Shown here: positions 1 through 9,063 of the stretch, piece after piece
Layout: each line of letters starts with the position of its first letter
Position numbering within the stretch: the first letter of the stretch is position 1
Assembly: GCA_002404055.1 (NCBI GenBank)
Contig: DHIZ01000112.1
Location: 16,017-60,784, forward strand
DNA: 44,768 nucleotides
From: Chloroflexi bacterium UBA4733
GTDB lineage: Bacteria; Chloroflexota; UBA4733
Direction: 5' to 3'
The notes under the pieces: model-generated
What the model was told of the DNA's origin: nothing
The model's input: only the letters and a program-made list of their open reading frames with translations
The model's database searches: none
Made by a program: the position numbers and the translations under genes

Positions 1-22
1 CAGGCACAAGGCCTGCCCCTAC
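1..22. repeat. Edge fragment of a dispersed intergenic repeat
   Basis: The first 22 bases read CAGGCAC-AAGGC-CTGCCCCTAC. This closely resembles one arm of the perfect inverted repeat at 26991-27085 (CAGGCAC, a short variable core, CTGCCCCTAC). It is probably one arm of another copy, cut by the window edge. Confidence 0.55.
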
Positions 23-110
23 GGATGCCCAGAGTGTTTCAACCATTGCCATCAATCGCCGCCCGGCCTCGCTCTATCTGCTACTATCCTGACCGAAAAG
101 GAGTAGCACT

Positions 111-1145
111 GTGTCCATACCCCTCCGAGTCGGCCTGATCGGGGCCGGGAACAACATGATCGGCGTTCACGTACCGCGTTACGTCAATCGCGAATGCGCG
201 GTCATCGCCGCCTGCACCGAGCCCTTCGCGGCCAACGTTGATCGCCTCAAGCAGCGCTTCCCGACGTTGGCGGCGTTGCCCTTCTACGACGACCACAAGA
301 AGATGCTGGCCGAAGCCAAGCTGGATGCTGTCGTCATCAGCACGCCGCACAGCTACCACTACCAGCAGATCATTGACAGCTTGCAGGCCGGCTGTCACGT
401 GCTGTGTGAGAAGCCGTTGGTTTGCTCCGTACAGGAGGCGAAAGGCGTCATCGCCGCGCGCGACGCTGCCAAGAAGGTGGTGCTGGTGTCCTACCAACGG
501 CACTATCTGCCGGCCTTCCTGATCATGAAGACGGCCATCGACAAGGGGTTGATCGGTACGCTGCAGTACGTAGACCTCCAGCAAAACCAGAACTGGTACA
601 ACAACCAGAAGACGGCCAACCGCTGGCGCATCCAGAAGGACCTCTCCGGCGGCGGACAGTTGAACGACTCCGGCAGCCATATCGTCGACATCCTGCTCTA
701 CGTGACCGGGCTGGAACCGGAACGGGTCTATGCAGCGCAACAGAGCTTCGACCTGGGGGTGGACGTCAACTCCGCCGTCACGGTGACGTTCAAGGGGGGA
801 GCCACCGGTTGCCTCTCCATCGTGGGCAACTCCCCTTTCAAGGGCGGCGCCGTCGTAGAAGACATCACGATCTACGGCAGCGAGGGCGCAGTGTTCTACC
901 GGCAGGTGGGGCAGGAAAGCCCGCGCGTTCCCTTCATCAGCGTACGCCGTTTCGATTTGGACACGCCGGTCGAAGTCACGGACGTGCCGGAGGCTTCGAC
1001 GCCGGACGAGAACTTTCTGGCGGCGATTCAGGGCAAGCAGCCAGTGCTATCGCCAGCCGAGTGCGGCCTGCGCGTGATGCAACTCTCTGAGGCTGCCTGG
1101 AAATCGGCCGAGCGCGGCGAGGCTGTGGCGGTCTCAACGCTCTGA
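111..1145 (+). CDS. Gfo/Idh/MocA-family NAD(P)-dependent oxidoreductase
   Basis: A 344-residue cytoplasmic dehydrogenase of the family that oxidises or reduces sugars, inositols and related polyols. An N-terminal Rossmann fold is seen as GLIGAGNN at residues 8-15. The family's EKP motif lies at residues 100-102 (CEKPLV), and the conserved catalytic-region histidine is in DSGSHIVD at about residue 190. Length is normal for the family. The GTG start follows AAGGAG at 98-103 with 7 nt spacing, and a TACTAT box at 82-87 could be the -10 element. It is probably transcribed alone, because the next gene is unrelated. The substrate cannot be read from the sequence; this family is large and substrates vary. 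Confidence 0.9.
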   Translation: MSIPLRVGLIGAGNNMIGVHVPRYVNRECAVIAACTEPFAANVDRLKQRFPTLAALPFYDDHKKMLAEAKLDAVVISTPHSYHYQQIIDSLQAGCHVLCEKPLVCSVQEAKGVIAARDAAKKVVLVSYQRHYLPAFLIMKTAIDKGLIGTLQYVDLQQNQNWYNNQKTANRWRIQKDLSGGGQLNDSGSHIVDILLYVTGLEPERVYAAQQSFDLGVDVNSAVTVTFKGGATGCLSIVGNSPFKGGAVVEDITIYGSEGAVFYRQVGQESPRVPFISVRRFDLDTPVEVTDVPEASTPDENFLAAIQGKQPVLSPAECGLRVMQLSEAAWKSAERGEAVAVSTL

Positions 1146-1248
1146 GTTACCCGGTGCGCTACCCTTCGTCGTAGAGCATACGTGTCAACACTGGAAAGGC
1201 GCACCCAGCCTGCTTCGGAACGCTCGCCACCTGCTTCGCCTGCTCGGC

Positions 1249-3912
1249 ATGGCGCTCCTGTGTACCGCCTTCCTGCCTGGTCAGAGCGTCCGAGCGGCGC
1301 CGGCAGGCGGGGCGTACACCGGCTGGGTCATGGACGCCTACCCCGACCTGAGCAGCAGCGACTTCGTAGGCACGCTCAGCAAGATGAAGCAGGCCGGGGC
1401 GAATCTGGTCTGGCTGGGCCACAACAATCCTGTCGGCGTTGACCCCAACGCCCGCGAGGTGGCGCTGTCCTACGCCGTCTACGCAGCGGCAACCAACGCG
1501 GCTGACCCGCAGTACAGCGCGGCCCAGAGCATCATCGCTGCCCAGTTGCGTGCCCTGGACGCTGCGCGCAGTGTCGGCATGAAGCTGGTCCTGCCGATTA
1601 GTTATCAGACGCAGATGGGCCCCGAATGGGACATCGCCTATCCGGGCAGCCTGCGGCGCGCGGCGGATGGGAGCCTGCTCAACTTCGGCGGCGAAAGCGC
1701 CTCACCGTATGACGGCCAGTTCCGGGCCGACACGCTGCGGTACTACCAGTGGGTTGAACAGCAGTTTGTCGTGCCGTATCGGGACGTCGTCCTGATGGTC
1801 ATGATCTCCAACGAGCCGACCGGCGTGGACTATTCCTCGGCGGCAGACTTCACCTTCTTCAATCGCTACCGCTACCACTTTGCCGATGTCGGCAGTGACA
1901 CCCGACGGGAAACCCAACTCGGCGATTTCCAGTCGCACGTTATGGACGACTACGCCATCTGGGCAGCGCAGCAGTGGCAGGCGCTTGATCCAGCGTTGAC
2001 CGTGACGCTGACGTTTGACGGGTCGCCGGCGCGAAATAGCCAGCAAGCCCCGGCCCTGGAGCCACTGTTCCGCGACGCGCCATCCAACTTCCAGCCGGCC
2101 TGGGATACCCAGATTCGTAACGGACCGCCGACGTCCGCGCTGAACGACTCCGACGTGACGGCACTGGGGACACTGCTGGGCACGCTGGCGCACCTCTCCG
2201 CCAAATATCAGCGGCCCTACTGGCTGTGGTCCAGCGGCAACAGTTGGGGACTGGGCCAGGGCAGCAGCGATCCCAGCAATATCGCCGATGCGATCGCCAA
2301 CCTGCACATGCTGGCGGACCTCTCCCGGCAAGGCGGCGGGTTGCTGCGCGGCATCGCCATCTGGGCCTACAACGTGCGCGGCCAGGGCCTCTACAACGAC
2401 GGCTACCACCCGGTATACGATCCTGCCGTGCTGTTCAATCGCCTCACGGCAGAAATGCCGGGCATCAGGCAGATTCTGGAAGGGCCCGCCGGTCCCGGTG
2501 CCGACGCCATCATCCTGGCGCCGAACGACTTGCCGGACAAGGAGATCGGCGCCAGCCGCCTCTCCGACATTTATGCCTACCGCGGCTACAACTTTGCCGA
2601 CCTCGTTTCCCTCCTGCGCGGAGGCGCCAACACCGCGGTGGTAGGGACGCTGGCCGGGGAGGACCTATCGCGTGTTCGCCTGCTGATCATCCTGGCCCGC
2701 GGTCCTGCCGACCTTACCGCCGCCGATACGGCAGCAGCCAGAGCCTTCAGGAGCAGCGGCGGCACCGTTGTCGACGCTCAGACCGTCAATTACGCGCTGG
2801 GCCTCAACGCGCAATGGGTGTACCCCGGCAATGCGCCCGAACTGTTCTTCGCCGACACTTACACGGCCGACCAGACCGGGCCGGTCGCTGCCTATGGCCT
2901 ACCCCGCCTCGCCAATAGTTTCGTCTTCAAAGGACCGAGTGAAGTCGTCGTTTACGGTGGCGCCTCCTTCGACCCGCCGGAGAAGATGAAAGCGTGGCTG
3001 CGCCTGCCTTTTGCTGTCGCCGTCACGAGCTACGATGGGTCCGGCGCCGTTGCCGCAAACAGCATGCTCGGTCCCGGAACCGTCGCCCTGGCCACTCAGC
3101 GCCACACCGTTTCGGTTATCCCACTCGTACCGGCCGCGCAGCCGCTGGTACACGACACACGGTATTTCGCCCAGACGGGCTTCCGGGTCGATGACGACAC
3201 TATCTGGGACTACTTCACCCACCGTGGCGGGGTTCGTACCTTCGGCTACCCGACCAGTCGCACCCTGACCTTTCAGGGCTTCCGCACGCAGTTTTTCCAA
3301 CGGGAGATCGTTCAGGTGGCGACTGACGGCAGCCCGCACACCGTCAACCTGCTTGACGCGGGTTTACTGCCGTACCGCAGCTTTAACAACTCGACCTTCC
3401 CCGCTGCGGACCCTCTGCTCATCGCCACCGCGCCAACTCCCGGCACTCTGGACTACGGTCAACAGGCAATCATCTGGGCACTGACGCACGCGCCCGACAC
3501 CTGGAACGGCCTGCCGGTCAACTTTGGCAAGACGTTCCTCAACACAGTGACGCTTGCAGACGCCTACCCAAACGGCGGCGGCAACCCTGCGCTCGTGCCG
3601 TTGCTCAACCTGGAACTGTGGGGCTTGCCCACCAGCGCGCCCGCCTTCGACCCGAGCAACCACAACTTCGTGTACCAGCGGTTCCAGCGCGGCGTCATGC
3701 ACTACGACGCCACCTGCAACTGCACCCAGGGCATCCTGCTCGCCGACTACCTGAAGGCGTTGCTCGTTGACCGCAACGTTCCCACTGACCTGGCTTCGGA
3801 GGCTGCCAGCTCTCCCTTCATCGGGCAATATAGTCCAACACTCATCGGATGGGTCCAACGACCGAATTTGTTGCCGGGAACTGATCTGACGCAGGCGTTT
3901 GAGCCTGGGTAA
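1249..3912 (+). CDS. Secreted glycoside-hydrolase-like protein with two C-terminal LGFP-like modules
   Basis: The first ~400 residues look like a clan GH-A TIM barrel. The acid/base motif is ISNEPTG (Glu189), and late-strand elements are RPYWLWSSGNSWG and GIAIWAYNVRG. Where the second catalytic Glu of GH-A enzymes is expected (after RPYWL) there is Trp-Ser-Ser, so activity is doubtful. A middle region (about 400-600) resembles the glutamine-amidotransferase-like or trimerisation domain of large glycosidases. The C-terminus carries two related modules, each with an aromatic-rich block (GGVRTFGYP...TQFFQRE; LELWGLP...YQRFQRG). These are typical of secreted Chloroflexota proteins. The N-terminus MALLCTAFLPGQSVRAAPA is a signal-peptide core and cleavage site. 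The basic n-region (RNARHLLRLLG) lies in frame upstream of this ATG but has no ATG, GTG or TTG, so the start is uncertain. Confidence 0.72.
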   Translation: MALLCTAFLPGQSVRAAPAGGAYTGWVMDAYPDLSSSDFVGTLSKMKQAGANLVWLGHNNPVGVDPNAREVALSYAVYAAATNAADPQYSAAQSIIAAQLRALDAARSVGMKLVLPISYQTQMGPEWDIAYPGSLRRAADGSLLNFGGESASPYDGQFRADTLRYYQWVEQQFVVPYRDVVLMVMISNEPTGVDYSSAADFTFFNRYRYHFADVGSDTRRETQLGDFQSHVMDDYAIWAAQQWQALDPALTVTLTFDGSPARNSQQAPALEPLFRDAPSNFQPAWDTQIRNGPPTSALNDSDVTALGTLLGTLAHLSAKYQRPYWLWSSGNSWGLGQGSSDPSNIADAIANLHMLADLSRQGGGLLRGIAIWAYNVRGQGLYNDGYHPVYDPAVLFNRLTAEMPGIRQILEGPAGPGADAIILAPNDLPDKEIGASRLSDIYAYRGYNFADLVSLLRGGANTAVVGTLAGEDLSRVRLLIILARGPADLTAADTAAARAFRSSGGTVVDAQTVNYALGLNAQWVYPGNAPELFFADTYTADQTGPVAAYGLPRLANSFVFKGPSEVVVYGGASFDPPEKMKAWLRLPFAVAVTSYDGSGAVAANSMLGPGTVALATQRHTVSVIPLVPAAQPLVHDTRYFAQTGFRVDDDTIWDYFTHRGGVRTFGYPTSRTLTFQGFRTQFFQREIVQVATDGSPHTVNLLDAGLLPYRSFNNSTFPAADPLLIATAPTPGTLDYGQQAIIWALTHAPDTWNGLPVNFGKTFLNTVTLADAYPNGGGNPALVPLLNLELWGLPTSAPAFDPSNHNFVYQRFQRGVMHYDATCNCTQGILLADYLKALLVDRNVPTDLASEAASSPFIGQYSPTLIGWVQRPNLLPGTDLTQAFEPG

Positions 3913-3913
3913 G

Positions 3914-4076
3914 GACCCCTCCTCCTGTCCCCCTCCCCCTCACGGGAGAGGGGGAACGCAACCGGAGTGACGGTAGTCTTCGGTCAAAACCTGGCCCGGC
4001 GTTTGCCTCAACGCGACCGGATTTCCAGTTGCGTTCTCTCTCTCCCGTGACGGGGAGCGAGTCAGAGAGAGGGGTC
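3914..4076. repeat. Intergenic inverted repeat between convergent genes
   Basis: The gap between two convergent genes is almost entirely one imperfect palindrome. Outer arms are GACCCCTC (3914-3921) and GAGGGGTC (4069-4076). Inner arms are 3935-3959 and 4031-4055, matching at 22 of 25 positions when one is reverse-complemented, around CACGGGAGAG/CTCTCCCGTG. The stem-rich region may end transcription from both sides. The size and palindromic ends also suggest a small non-autonomous repeat element. Confidence 0.65.
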
Positions 4077-4078
4077 TC

Positions 4079-5650
4079 CTAGTGCCGGAAGTGCCGCACG
4101 CCTCCGGTGGTCAACATCGCCACACCGTGCTGGTCGCAGGCGGCGATGCTCTCGGCGTCGCGGATGGAGCCGCCGGGATGGATCACGGCGGTGATGCCGG
4201 CGCGGATGCCCACCTCCACGCCGTCAGCGAAGGGGAAGAAGCCGTCAGTGGCCATCACTGCACCCCTGGCGCGCTCCTCGGCGCGCTTGACGGCGATCTC
4301 GGCGGCCAGAACGCGGCTCTGCTGGCCGGCGCCGCTGCCCACGACGGCCAGGTGTTTGGCTATAACGACGCAGTTGGACTTGACGTGCTTGCATGCGCGG
4401 AAGGCGAAGATGAGGTCCGTGACCTCCTCCAGCGTTGGCTGGCGTTTCGTCACCGGTGTCAGGGTAATCTGGTCATCAGCGATCGTGTCGGGCGTTTGGA
4501 GGAGGAGGCCACCGGACACGCGCTTGATGTCCAGTTGCGCCAGACTGAAGTGGCCGTCCGTGGCGGCGGCAGGTCCCCAGGCGCCGGCAGCGCGTAGGAT
4601 GACCATCTGGCCTTTCTTCTTGCGCTTGAGGATGGCGAGGGCGGCCGACTCATAGTCGGGAGCAATGATCGCATCGTAATTGAGCGGGCGGATCTCGCGT
4701 GCCGTCGCTTCGTCAACTGTGCGGTTGCAGCCAATGACGCCGCCATAGGCCGCCACCGGATCACCGGCGAGGGCACGGCGGTAGGCTTCCACCAGATCCT
4801 GATGACAGGCCAGACCGCAGGGGTTGGTGTGTTTGATAATGACGACCGTCGGCGCGGCAAAGTCGCTGGCGGCGTCGAACGCTGCTTGCAGGTCGAGCAG
4901 GTTGTTGAAGGACATCTCTCGTCCACTGAGTTGTTCCGCGCCGGCAATGGACGGCTGTGATTCTTTCGGACCGACCAAGCGGTAAAAGGCTCCCTGCTGG
5001 TGCGGGTTCTCGCCGTAGCGCAAGGATTGCGCTTTCTGGAGTGGCAGCGTCAGGCGGTCCGGGAACTGTTCGGCACTCCCGGCCCCTAACCAGGAGGCGA
5101 TGGCTGCATCGTAGGCAGCCGTTAACTGGAATGCCGCCAGCGCCAGTTCCCGCCGGTACTCCGCACTTGGTCCCTGCCCGGCCCCTAACGCGGCAAGCGT
5201 CGGCCCGTATTGGGCGGGCTGGGAGACGACGAGGACGTGCTCGTGATTCTTCGCCGCAGCGCGCAATAGCGCCACCCCGCCGATGTCGATGGCCTCAATC
5301 AGCTCGGCGGCCGGGAGTCCCGCCTGCTGCAGGAGTTCGACGAATGGGTAGAGGTTGACCACGACCATGTCGAAGAGCGGCAGGTCGTGGTCGGCAATGT
5401 CTCGCGCATCGTCGGCGTTGTCGCGCCGGGCCAGGATGCCGGCGTGAATGCGTGGGTGGAGCGTTTTGACCCGGCCGCCGAGCATCTCGGGTGAGCCGGT
5501 GAGGTCCGCCACCGACGTCACCGGCAAGCCGGCAGCTCGCAGAACCAACTGAGTACGGCCGGTGGCGACCAACTCCCAGCCCAGGCTGTGCAGTTGGGAG
5601 GCAAAAGGAACGAGGCCCGACTTGTCGTCGGTGCTCAGCAGCGCGCGCAT
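4079..5650 (-). CDS. purH: Bifunctional AICAR formyltransferase / IMP cyclohydrolase
   Basis: Catalyses the last two steps of de novo purine synthesis: formylation of AICAR with 10-formyl-THF, then ring closure to IMP. At 523 residues it has the normal length. The N-terminal MGS-like cyclohydrolase domain opens with STDDKSGL and contains ATGRTQLVL and the GGRVKTLHPRIHAGIL block. The C-terminal transformylase domain contains the Lys-His pair in IIKHTNPCG (K273/H274), SLRYGENPHQ, VKSNCVVIAKH and FFPFADGVE. The ATG is 15 nt downstream of the mglA stop on the same strand, so it probably forms the tail of the mglB-mglA transcript. Stop codon is TAG at the edge of the intergenic palindrome. Confidence 0.98.
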   Translation of the reverse strand: MRALLSTDDKSGLVPFASQLHSLGWELVATGRTQLVLRAAGLPVTSVADLTGSPEMLGGRVKTLHPRIHAGILARRDNADDARDIADHDLPLFDMVVVNLYPFVELLQQAGLPAAELIEAIDIGGVALLRAAAKNHEHVLVVSQPAQYGPTLAALGAGQGPSAEYRRELALAAFQLTAAYDAAIASWLGAGSAEQFPDRLTLPLQKAQSLRYGENPHQQGAFYRLVGPKESQPSIAGAEQLSGREMSFNNLLDLQAAFDAASDFAAPTVVIIKHTNPCGLACHQDLVEAYRRALAGDPVAAYGGVIGCNRTVDEATAREIRPLNYDAIIAPDYESAALAILKRKKKGQMVILRAAGAWGPAAATDGHFSLAQLDIKRVSGGLLLQTPDTIADDQITLTPVTKRQPTLEEVTDLIFAFRACKHVKSNCVVIAKHLAVVGSGAGQQSRVLAAEIAVKRAEERARGAVMATDGFFPFADGVEVGIRAGITAVIHPGGSIRDAESIAACDQHGVAMLTTGGVRHFRH

Positions 5651-5665
5651 GCAGCATTGTCCGTA

Positions 5666-6241
5666 CTATAAGCGCTTGACGGCCTCTTTGCTGAGCGTTC
5701 GAAACGTCTCGAAGACACCCACGCCGCGCGATGCGACGGCCTCAAAGCTCGGCCAGTGGCGCGAATTTAGCGATTGCTCCAGTTCAGGAACGCTCAACGC
5801 GTTCGGCAAATCGCGTTTATTGTACTGGACGATGATCGGAAACTGCGCGACATCCTTGTGTTCCGCCTTGAGGTTGGCTTCCAGCTCCAACACACTCTCC
5901 CGGTTATCCAGAAGCTTCTCGTTCTGCGAATCGAAGACCATCACCACCGCGTCCGCGCCGTGCAGCACGGCGGCGCGGGTTGCTGCGTAGAGCTGCTGGC
6001 CCGGCACCGTGTACATCTGGAACCGCAGCCGGAAGCCGTGGATTTTGCCCAGGTCGACTGGCAGAAAATCGAAGAACAGGGTGCGTTCGCCTTCGGTGGC
6101 GATCGACGTCATCGTGCTCATTTGCTCGCCGACGACGCTGGTGTGCAAGTAGCGCAGGTTGGTGGTCTTGCCGGACAGCCCGATACCGTAATACACCAAC
6201 TTGAGCTGGATTTCACGGGCGGCGACATTGACGAGCGACAT
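5666..6241 (-). CDS. mglA: MglA-like small Ras-family GTPase
   Basis: A 191-residue cytoplasmic GTPase of the bacterial MglA group, which acts as a polarity switch in gliding bacteria and occurs widely elsewhere. The P-loop is GIGLSGKT (residues 19-26), the switch II region has MYTVPGQQLYAATR (the Ras DxxG replaced by VPGQ, as in MglA), and the base-specificity motif is NKRDLP. It is preceded by the Roadblock protein (its expected GAP or partner) with a 6-nt gap, the standard mglB-mglA arrangement. No gliding or type IV pilus genes are in the window, so the process it controls is not evident. Confidence 0.92.
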   Translation of the reverse strand: MSLVNVAAREIQLKLVYYGIGLSGKTTNLRYLHTSVVGEQMSTMTSIATEGERTLFFDFLPVDLGKIHGFRLRFQMYTVPGQQLYAATRAAVLHGADAVVMVFDSQNEKLLDNRESVLELEANLKAEHKDVAQFPIIVQYNKRDLPNALSVPELEQSLNSRHWPSFEAVASRGVGVFETFRTLSKEAVKRL

Positions 6242-6247
6242 GGCTCC

Positions 6248-6616
6248 CTACATTTGCGCCAGCAGTTCAGCAATTTGCGGGGCGTAGCGACGCACGGCAA
6301 AGCGCAGCCGACCAATGTTGCCATCGGCGCCCGCCATCACTGCCAGTGAGGCGTCGCTGCCGACCGGTTGGAGCAGCACCATGCCGTCACCAAACTCGGC
6401 AATGACCTGGTCCAACGAACTGCGCCCCATGTCCGACGCCAGCATGCGCAGGTTGCGCACGACGTCGGCCGTGATGGCCGCCAGGGCATCCAGGTCCTCA
6501 CGCCCACCCGCGCCTTGCGATCCCTGGATCATCAAGCCGTCGCGGCCGGCGATCACTGCGGCCTTGACGCCGTCGATGCCGGTGATCCCGTTCAGAACGG
6601 TGTCAATATCGGCCAT
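6248..6616 (-). CDS. mglB: Roadblock/LC7-domain protein (MglB-like)
   Basis: A 122-residue single-domain Roadblock/LC7 protein. The fold signature is seen in VLNGITGIDGVKAAVIAGRDGLMIQ at the start, followed by the long amphipathic helix (DALAAITADVVRNLRMLASDMG) and the strand pair ending GADGNIGRLRFAVRR. Such proteins dimerise and stimulate GTP hydrolysis by the neighbouring MglA. The ATG follows an AGGAGG ribosome site at a good distance. The stop is 6 nt before mglA, so the two are co-transcribed. The upstream aminotransferase lies 98 nt away on the same strand. Confidence 0.88.
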   Translation of the reverse strand: MADIDTVLNGITGIDGVKAAVIAGRDGLMIQGSQGAGGREDLDALAAITADVVRNLRMLASDMGRSSLDQVIAEFGDGMVLLQPVGSDASLAVMAGADGNIGRLRFAVRRYAPQIAELLAQM

Positions 6617-6714
6617 GCTTCCTCCTGTCCGAGTACAGACTGCTACTTCGTCAGTATCCTATCACTCCTGCCGCCCCGCGAGTGACATGGGAGCTTTGGG
6701 GTGACGCATCTGGG

Positions 6715-7899
6715 TCACAACCGCGCGGCGGCACGCTGCTCGGTCGCCGCGGATAGCCGCTGGATGGCCTGCTCCAGGTTCGCTTTGGAGTTGGCATAGG
6801 ACAGGCGCAGGTAGCCCTCGCCCGCCGCCCCAAAGCCGTTGCCGCTGAGCAGCGCCACACCGGCATGCTCAAGGAAGTAGTCGGCCAGTTGCCGAGAGCC
6901 AGCACCAAGGGCGCGGACGTTGGGGAAGGCGTAGAATGCACCGGCCGGCATCCGGCAGCTCCAGCCGGGGATGCTGTTCAGACCGGCGATCACCAGATCG
7001 CGCCGGGCGGCGAACTCCGCCATCATTGCCTCCACCGGCTGCTGCGGTCCGATCAGGGCAGCGACGCCGGCCAGTTGGCTAAAGGTGGCAGTGCAGGAGT
7101 TGCTGTTTGTCATGAGCAGGGCGATGCGCTGGGCCAGGTCGCCAGGAAAAATGCCGTAGCCGAGCCGCCAACCGGTCATAGCATAGGTCTTGGAGAAGCC
7201 GTCCAGGATGATCGTCTGTTCGACCATGTCCGGTTCAGCCGCAATGCTGACGTGCGGTGCGCCGTAGGTCATCCGGCTGTAAATCTCGTCGCTGAGCACC
7301 AGCATGTCGCGTCCGCGCACTAAGTCGGCAATTGCGCGTAGGTCGGCTGCTGTGAGGGCACTGCCGCAAGGATTATGCGGTGAGTTGAGGATCAGCATGC
7401 GGCTGCGCGGCGTCAGCTTCGCCGCCAGTTCGTCGATGTCCAGCCGAAAGTCGTGATCTTCCCGCAGCGTCAGCGGCACGGGGATGCCACCAACGAAGTT
7501 AACCAGCGAGGCATAAATTGGGAAGCCGGGATCAGGCAGCAACACCTCGTCGCCAGCTTCGATGGCGGCCAGGATGGCGAAGAACATCACCGGCTTACCG
7601 CCCGGCGTGATCACCACCTGATCGGGATGGACGGCAATGCCACGGCTGGTAGCAACATCCGCGGCGACGGCTTCGCGCAGCGCGGGCAGGCCGGCAGGTG
7701 GACCGTAATGTGTGGCGCCGTCACGCAGTGCTTTTATGCCGGCCTCAACGATGTGGTCCGGCGTCGCAAAGTCCGGTTCACCGATCTCCAGATGAATGAC
7801 GTCCACACCCTTTGCCTCAAGGGCACGGGCGCGTACCAATACTTCGAAGGCGCTCTCCGTACCCAGGCGATCCATCCGTGCCGCAGACGGCAGTTTCAC
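6715..7899 (-). CDS. PLP-dependent class I/II aminotransferase (aspartate aminotransferase-like)
   Basis: A 394-residue fold-type I transaminase. It shows IHLEIGEPDFATP near the N-terminus, the cofactor-binding YGPPAGLPALREAV block, NSPHNPCGS, the Schiff-base lysine in DGFSKTYAMTGWRLGY (K237) and the C-terminal substrate-binding Arg in GYLRLSYANS. I chose the GTG at 7899 because GAGGAG lies just upstream, and the ATG 57 nt further upstream would add a GC-rich non-conserved tail. It probably makes aspartate, alanine or an aromatic amino acid; the sequence does not decide which. It is divergent from argC across about 150 nt, so the two promoters share this gap. Confidence 0.9.
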   Translation of the reverse strand: MKLPSAARMDRLGTESAFEVLVRARALEAKGVDVIHLEIGEPDFATPDHIVEAGIKALRDGATHYGPPAGLPALREAVAADVATSRGIAVHPDQVVITPGGKPVMFFAILAAIEAGDEVLLPDPGFPIYASLVNFVGGIPVPLTLREDHDFRLDIDELAAKLTPRSRMLILNSPHNPCGSALTAADLRAIADLVRGRDMLVLSDEIYSRMTYGAPHVSIAAEPDMVEQTIILDGFSKTYAMTGWRLGYGIFPGDLAQRIALLMTNSNSCTATFSQLAGVAALIGPQQPVEAMMAEFAARRDLVIAGLNSIPGWSCRMPAGAFYAFPNVRALGAGSRQLADYFLEHAGVALLSGNGFGAAGEGYLRLSYANSKANLEQAIQRLSAATEQRAAARL

Positions 7900-8052
7900 C
7901 CCGGCTCCTCTCCTCGTAGTGACGATGCCACCAGCGCTGGTGTACAAACGTGCCAAAGCAAGGCCGATACCGTAGCACGTCCCCGGCGTTTGCGCGCGGC
8001 GTGCCTGCCCGGTAGACTTGTCGGCCAGAGTGGGGCAGCGGGAGGTTGCGAC

Positions 8053-9063
8053 GTGCGAGCGGCGATTATCAACGTGACGGGCTACGCCGGCGTTGATCTT
8101 GCCCGTCTACTCAGCCGCCATCCTCACGTCAGACTGACGGAAGTCACTGGCCGCAGTCAGGCCGGTCAGCGGTTGGCGGACGTCTTTCCGCACCTCGGGC
8201 ATCTTGATCTCACCATTCGGGGCGACGTGCAGGACGCCGACATCATCTTCTCGGCATTGCCGCACAAGGCGTCGGCTGAAGTCCTGGCGCCCCTGGTTGG
8301 CCAGGGTCGGAAGTTGATAGACGTCGCCGCCGATTTCCGCCTCAAGGACCTGGCCGAGTACGAAGCGACCTATGAGGTCAAACATCCCGCGCCGCATCTC
8401 CTGGCGCAGGCGGTGTACGGACTGCCGGAACTGCATGCCCAGGACATCGCCAAGGCCGAACTGGTGGCCAATCCCGGCTGCTATCCTACCGGGGCGATCC
8501 TGGCCCTGGCGCCTGCCGTCAAGTACGGCCTGATCGAACCGGATATCATCGTCGACGCCAAGAGCGGGGCCTCCGGCGCCGGCCGCAGTGCCAAGGTTGA
8601 ATACAGCTACAGCGAGATGAACGAGTCGGTCGCCGCCTATGCCCTGCAGGGGCACCGCCACCGGCCGGAGATCCGGCAAGAACTGAGCGGCCTGACCAGC
8701 GAGGAGGTCCACGTCACCTTCGTGCCGCACCTTATACCAATGACACGCGGCATCCTGACGACCTGTTACGCCCGCCTGCGCCGCCAGATCAGCGCCGACG
8801 ACCTGCGCACCATGTACGACGAGTTCTACCGCGACGCCCCGTTCACCCGGCTGGTCGCGACCTCACCACAGACGAAGTGGACCGCCGGCAGCAACGAGTG
8901 CCTGGTCTATCCGACCATTGATCAACGCGAGAACCGCTTGATTGCGCTGGCGGTGCTGGACAATCTGGTGAAGGGTGCGGCGGGTCAAGCGGTGCAGAAC
9001 ATGAACCTCATGTGCGGTTTCGAGCAGACCTGCGGGCTGCAACAACCGGCGTTGTATCCATGA
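8053..9063 (+). CDS. argC: N-acetyl-gamma-glutamyl-phosphate reductase
   Basis: Third step of arginine synthesis: NADPH-dependent reduction of N-acetylglutamyl phosphate to the semialdehyde. This is 336 residues, normal length. The Rossmann nucleotide site is NVTGYAGVDLARLL near the start, the catalytic cysteine is in ANPGCYPTGA (C143), and the active-site histidine is in GHRHRPEI. The GTG at 8053 is preceded by GGAGG at 8041-8045; the reading frame stays open far upstream, but that is antisense to the aminotransferase. It heads the argCJBDG cluster and is separated from argJ by about 200 nt, where no gene is seen. Confidence 0.97.
   Translation: MRAAIINVTGYAGVDLARLLSRHPHVRLTEVTGRSQAGQRLADVFPHLGHLDLTIRGDVQDADIIFSALPHKASAEVLAPLVGQGRKLIDVAADFRLKDLAEYEATYEVKHPAPHLLAQAVYGLPELHAQDIAKAELVANPGCYPTGAILALAPAVKYGLIEPDIIVDAKSGASGAGRSAKVEYSYSEMNESVAAYALQGHRHRPEIRQELSGLTSEEVHVTFVPHLIPMTRGILTTCYARLRRQISADDLRTMYDEFYRDAPFTRLVATSPQTKWTAGSNECLVYPTIDQRENRLIALAVLDNLVKGAAGQAVQNMNLMCGFEQTCGLQQPALYP

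Noticed and set aside
7453..8052. Long N-terminal extension of argC
   Set aside because: It is antisense to the aminotransferase. The GTG at 8053 with GGAGG upstream gives the normal ArgC length.
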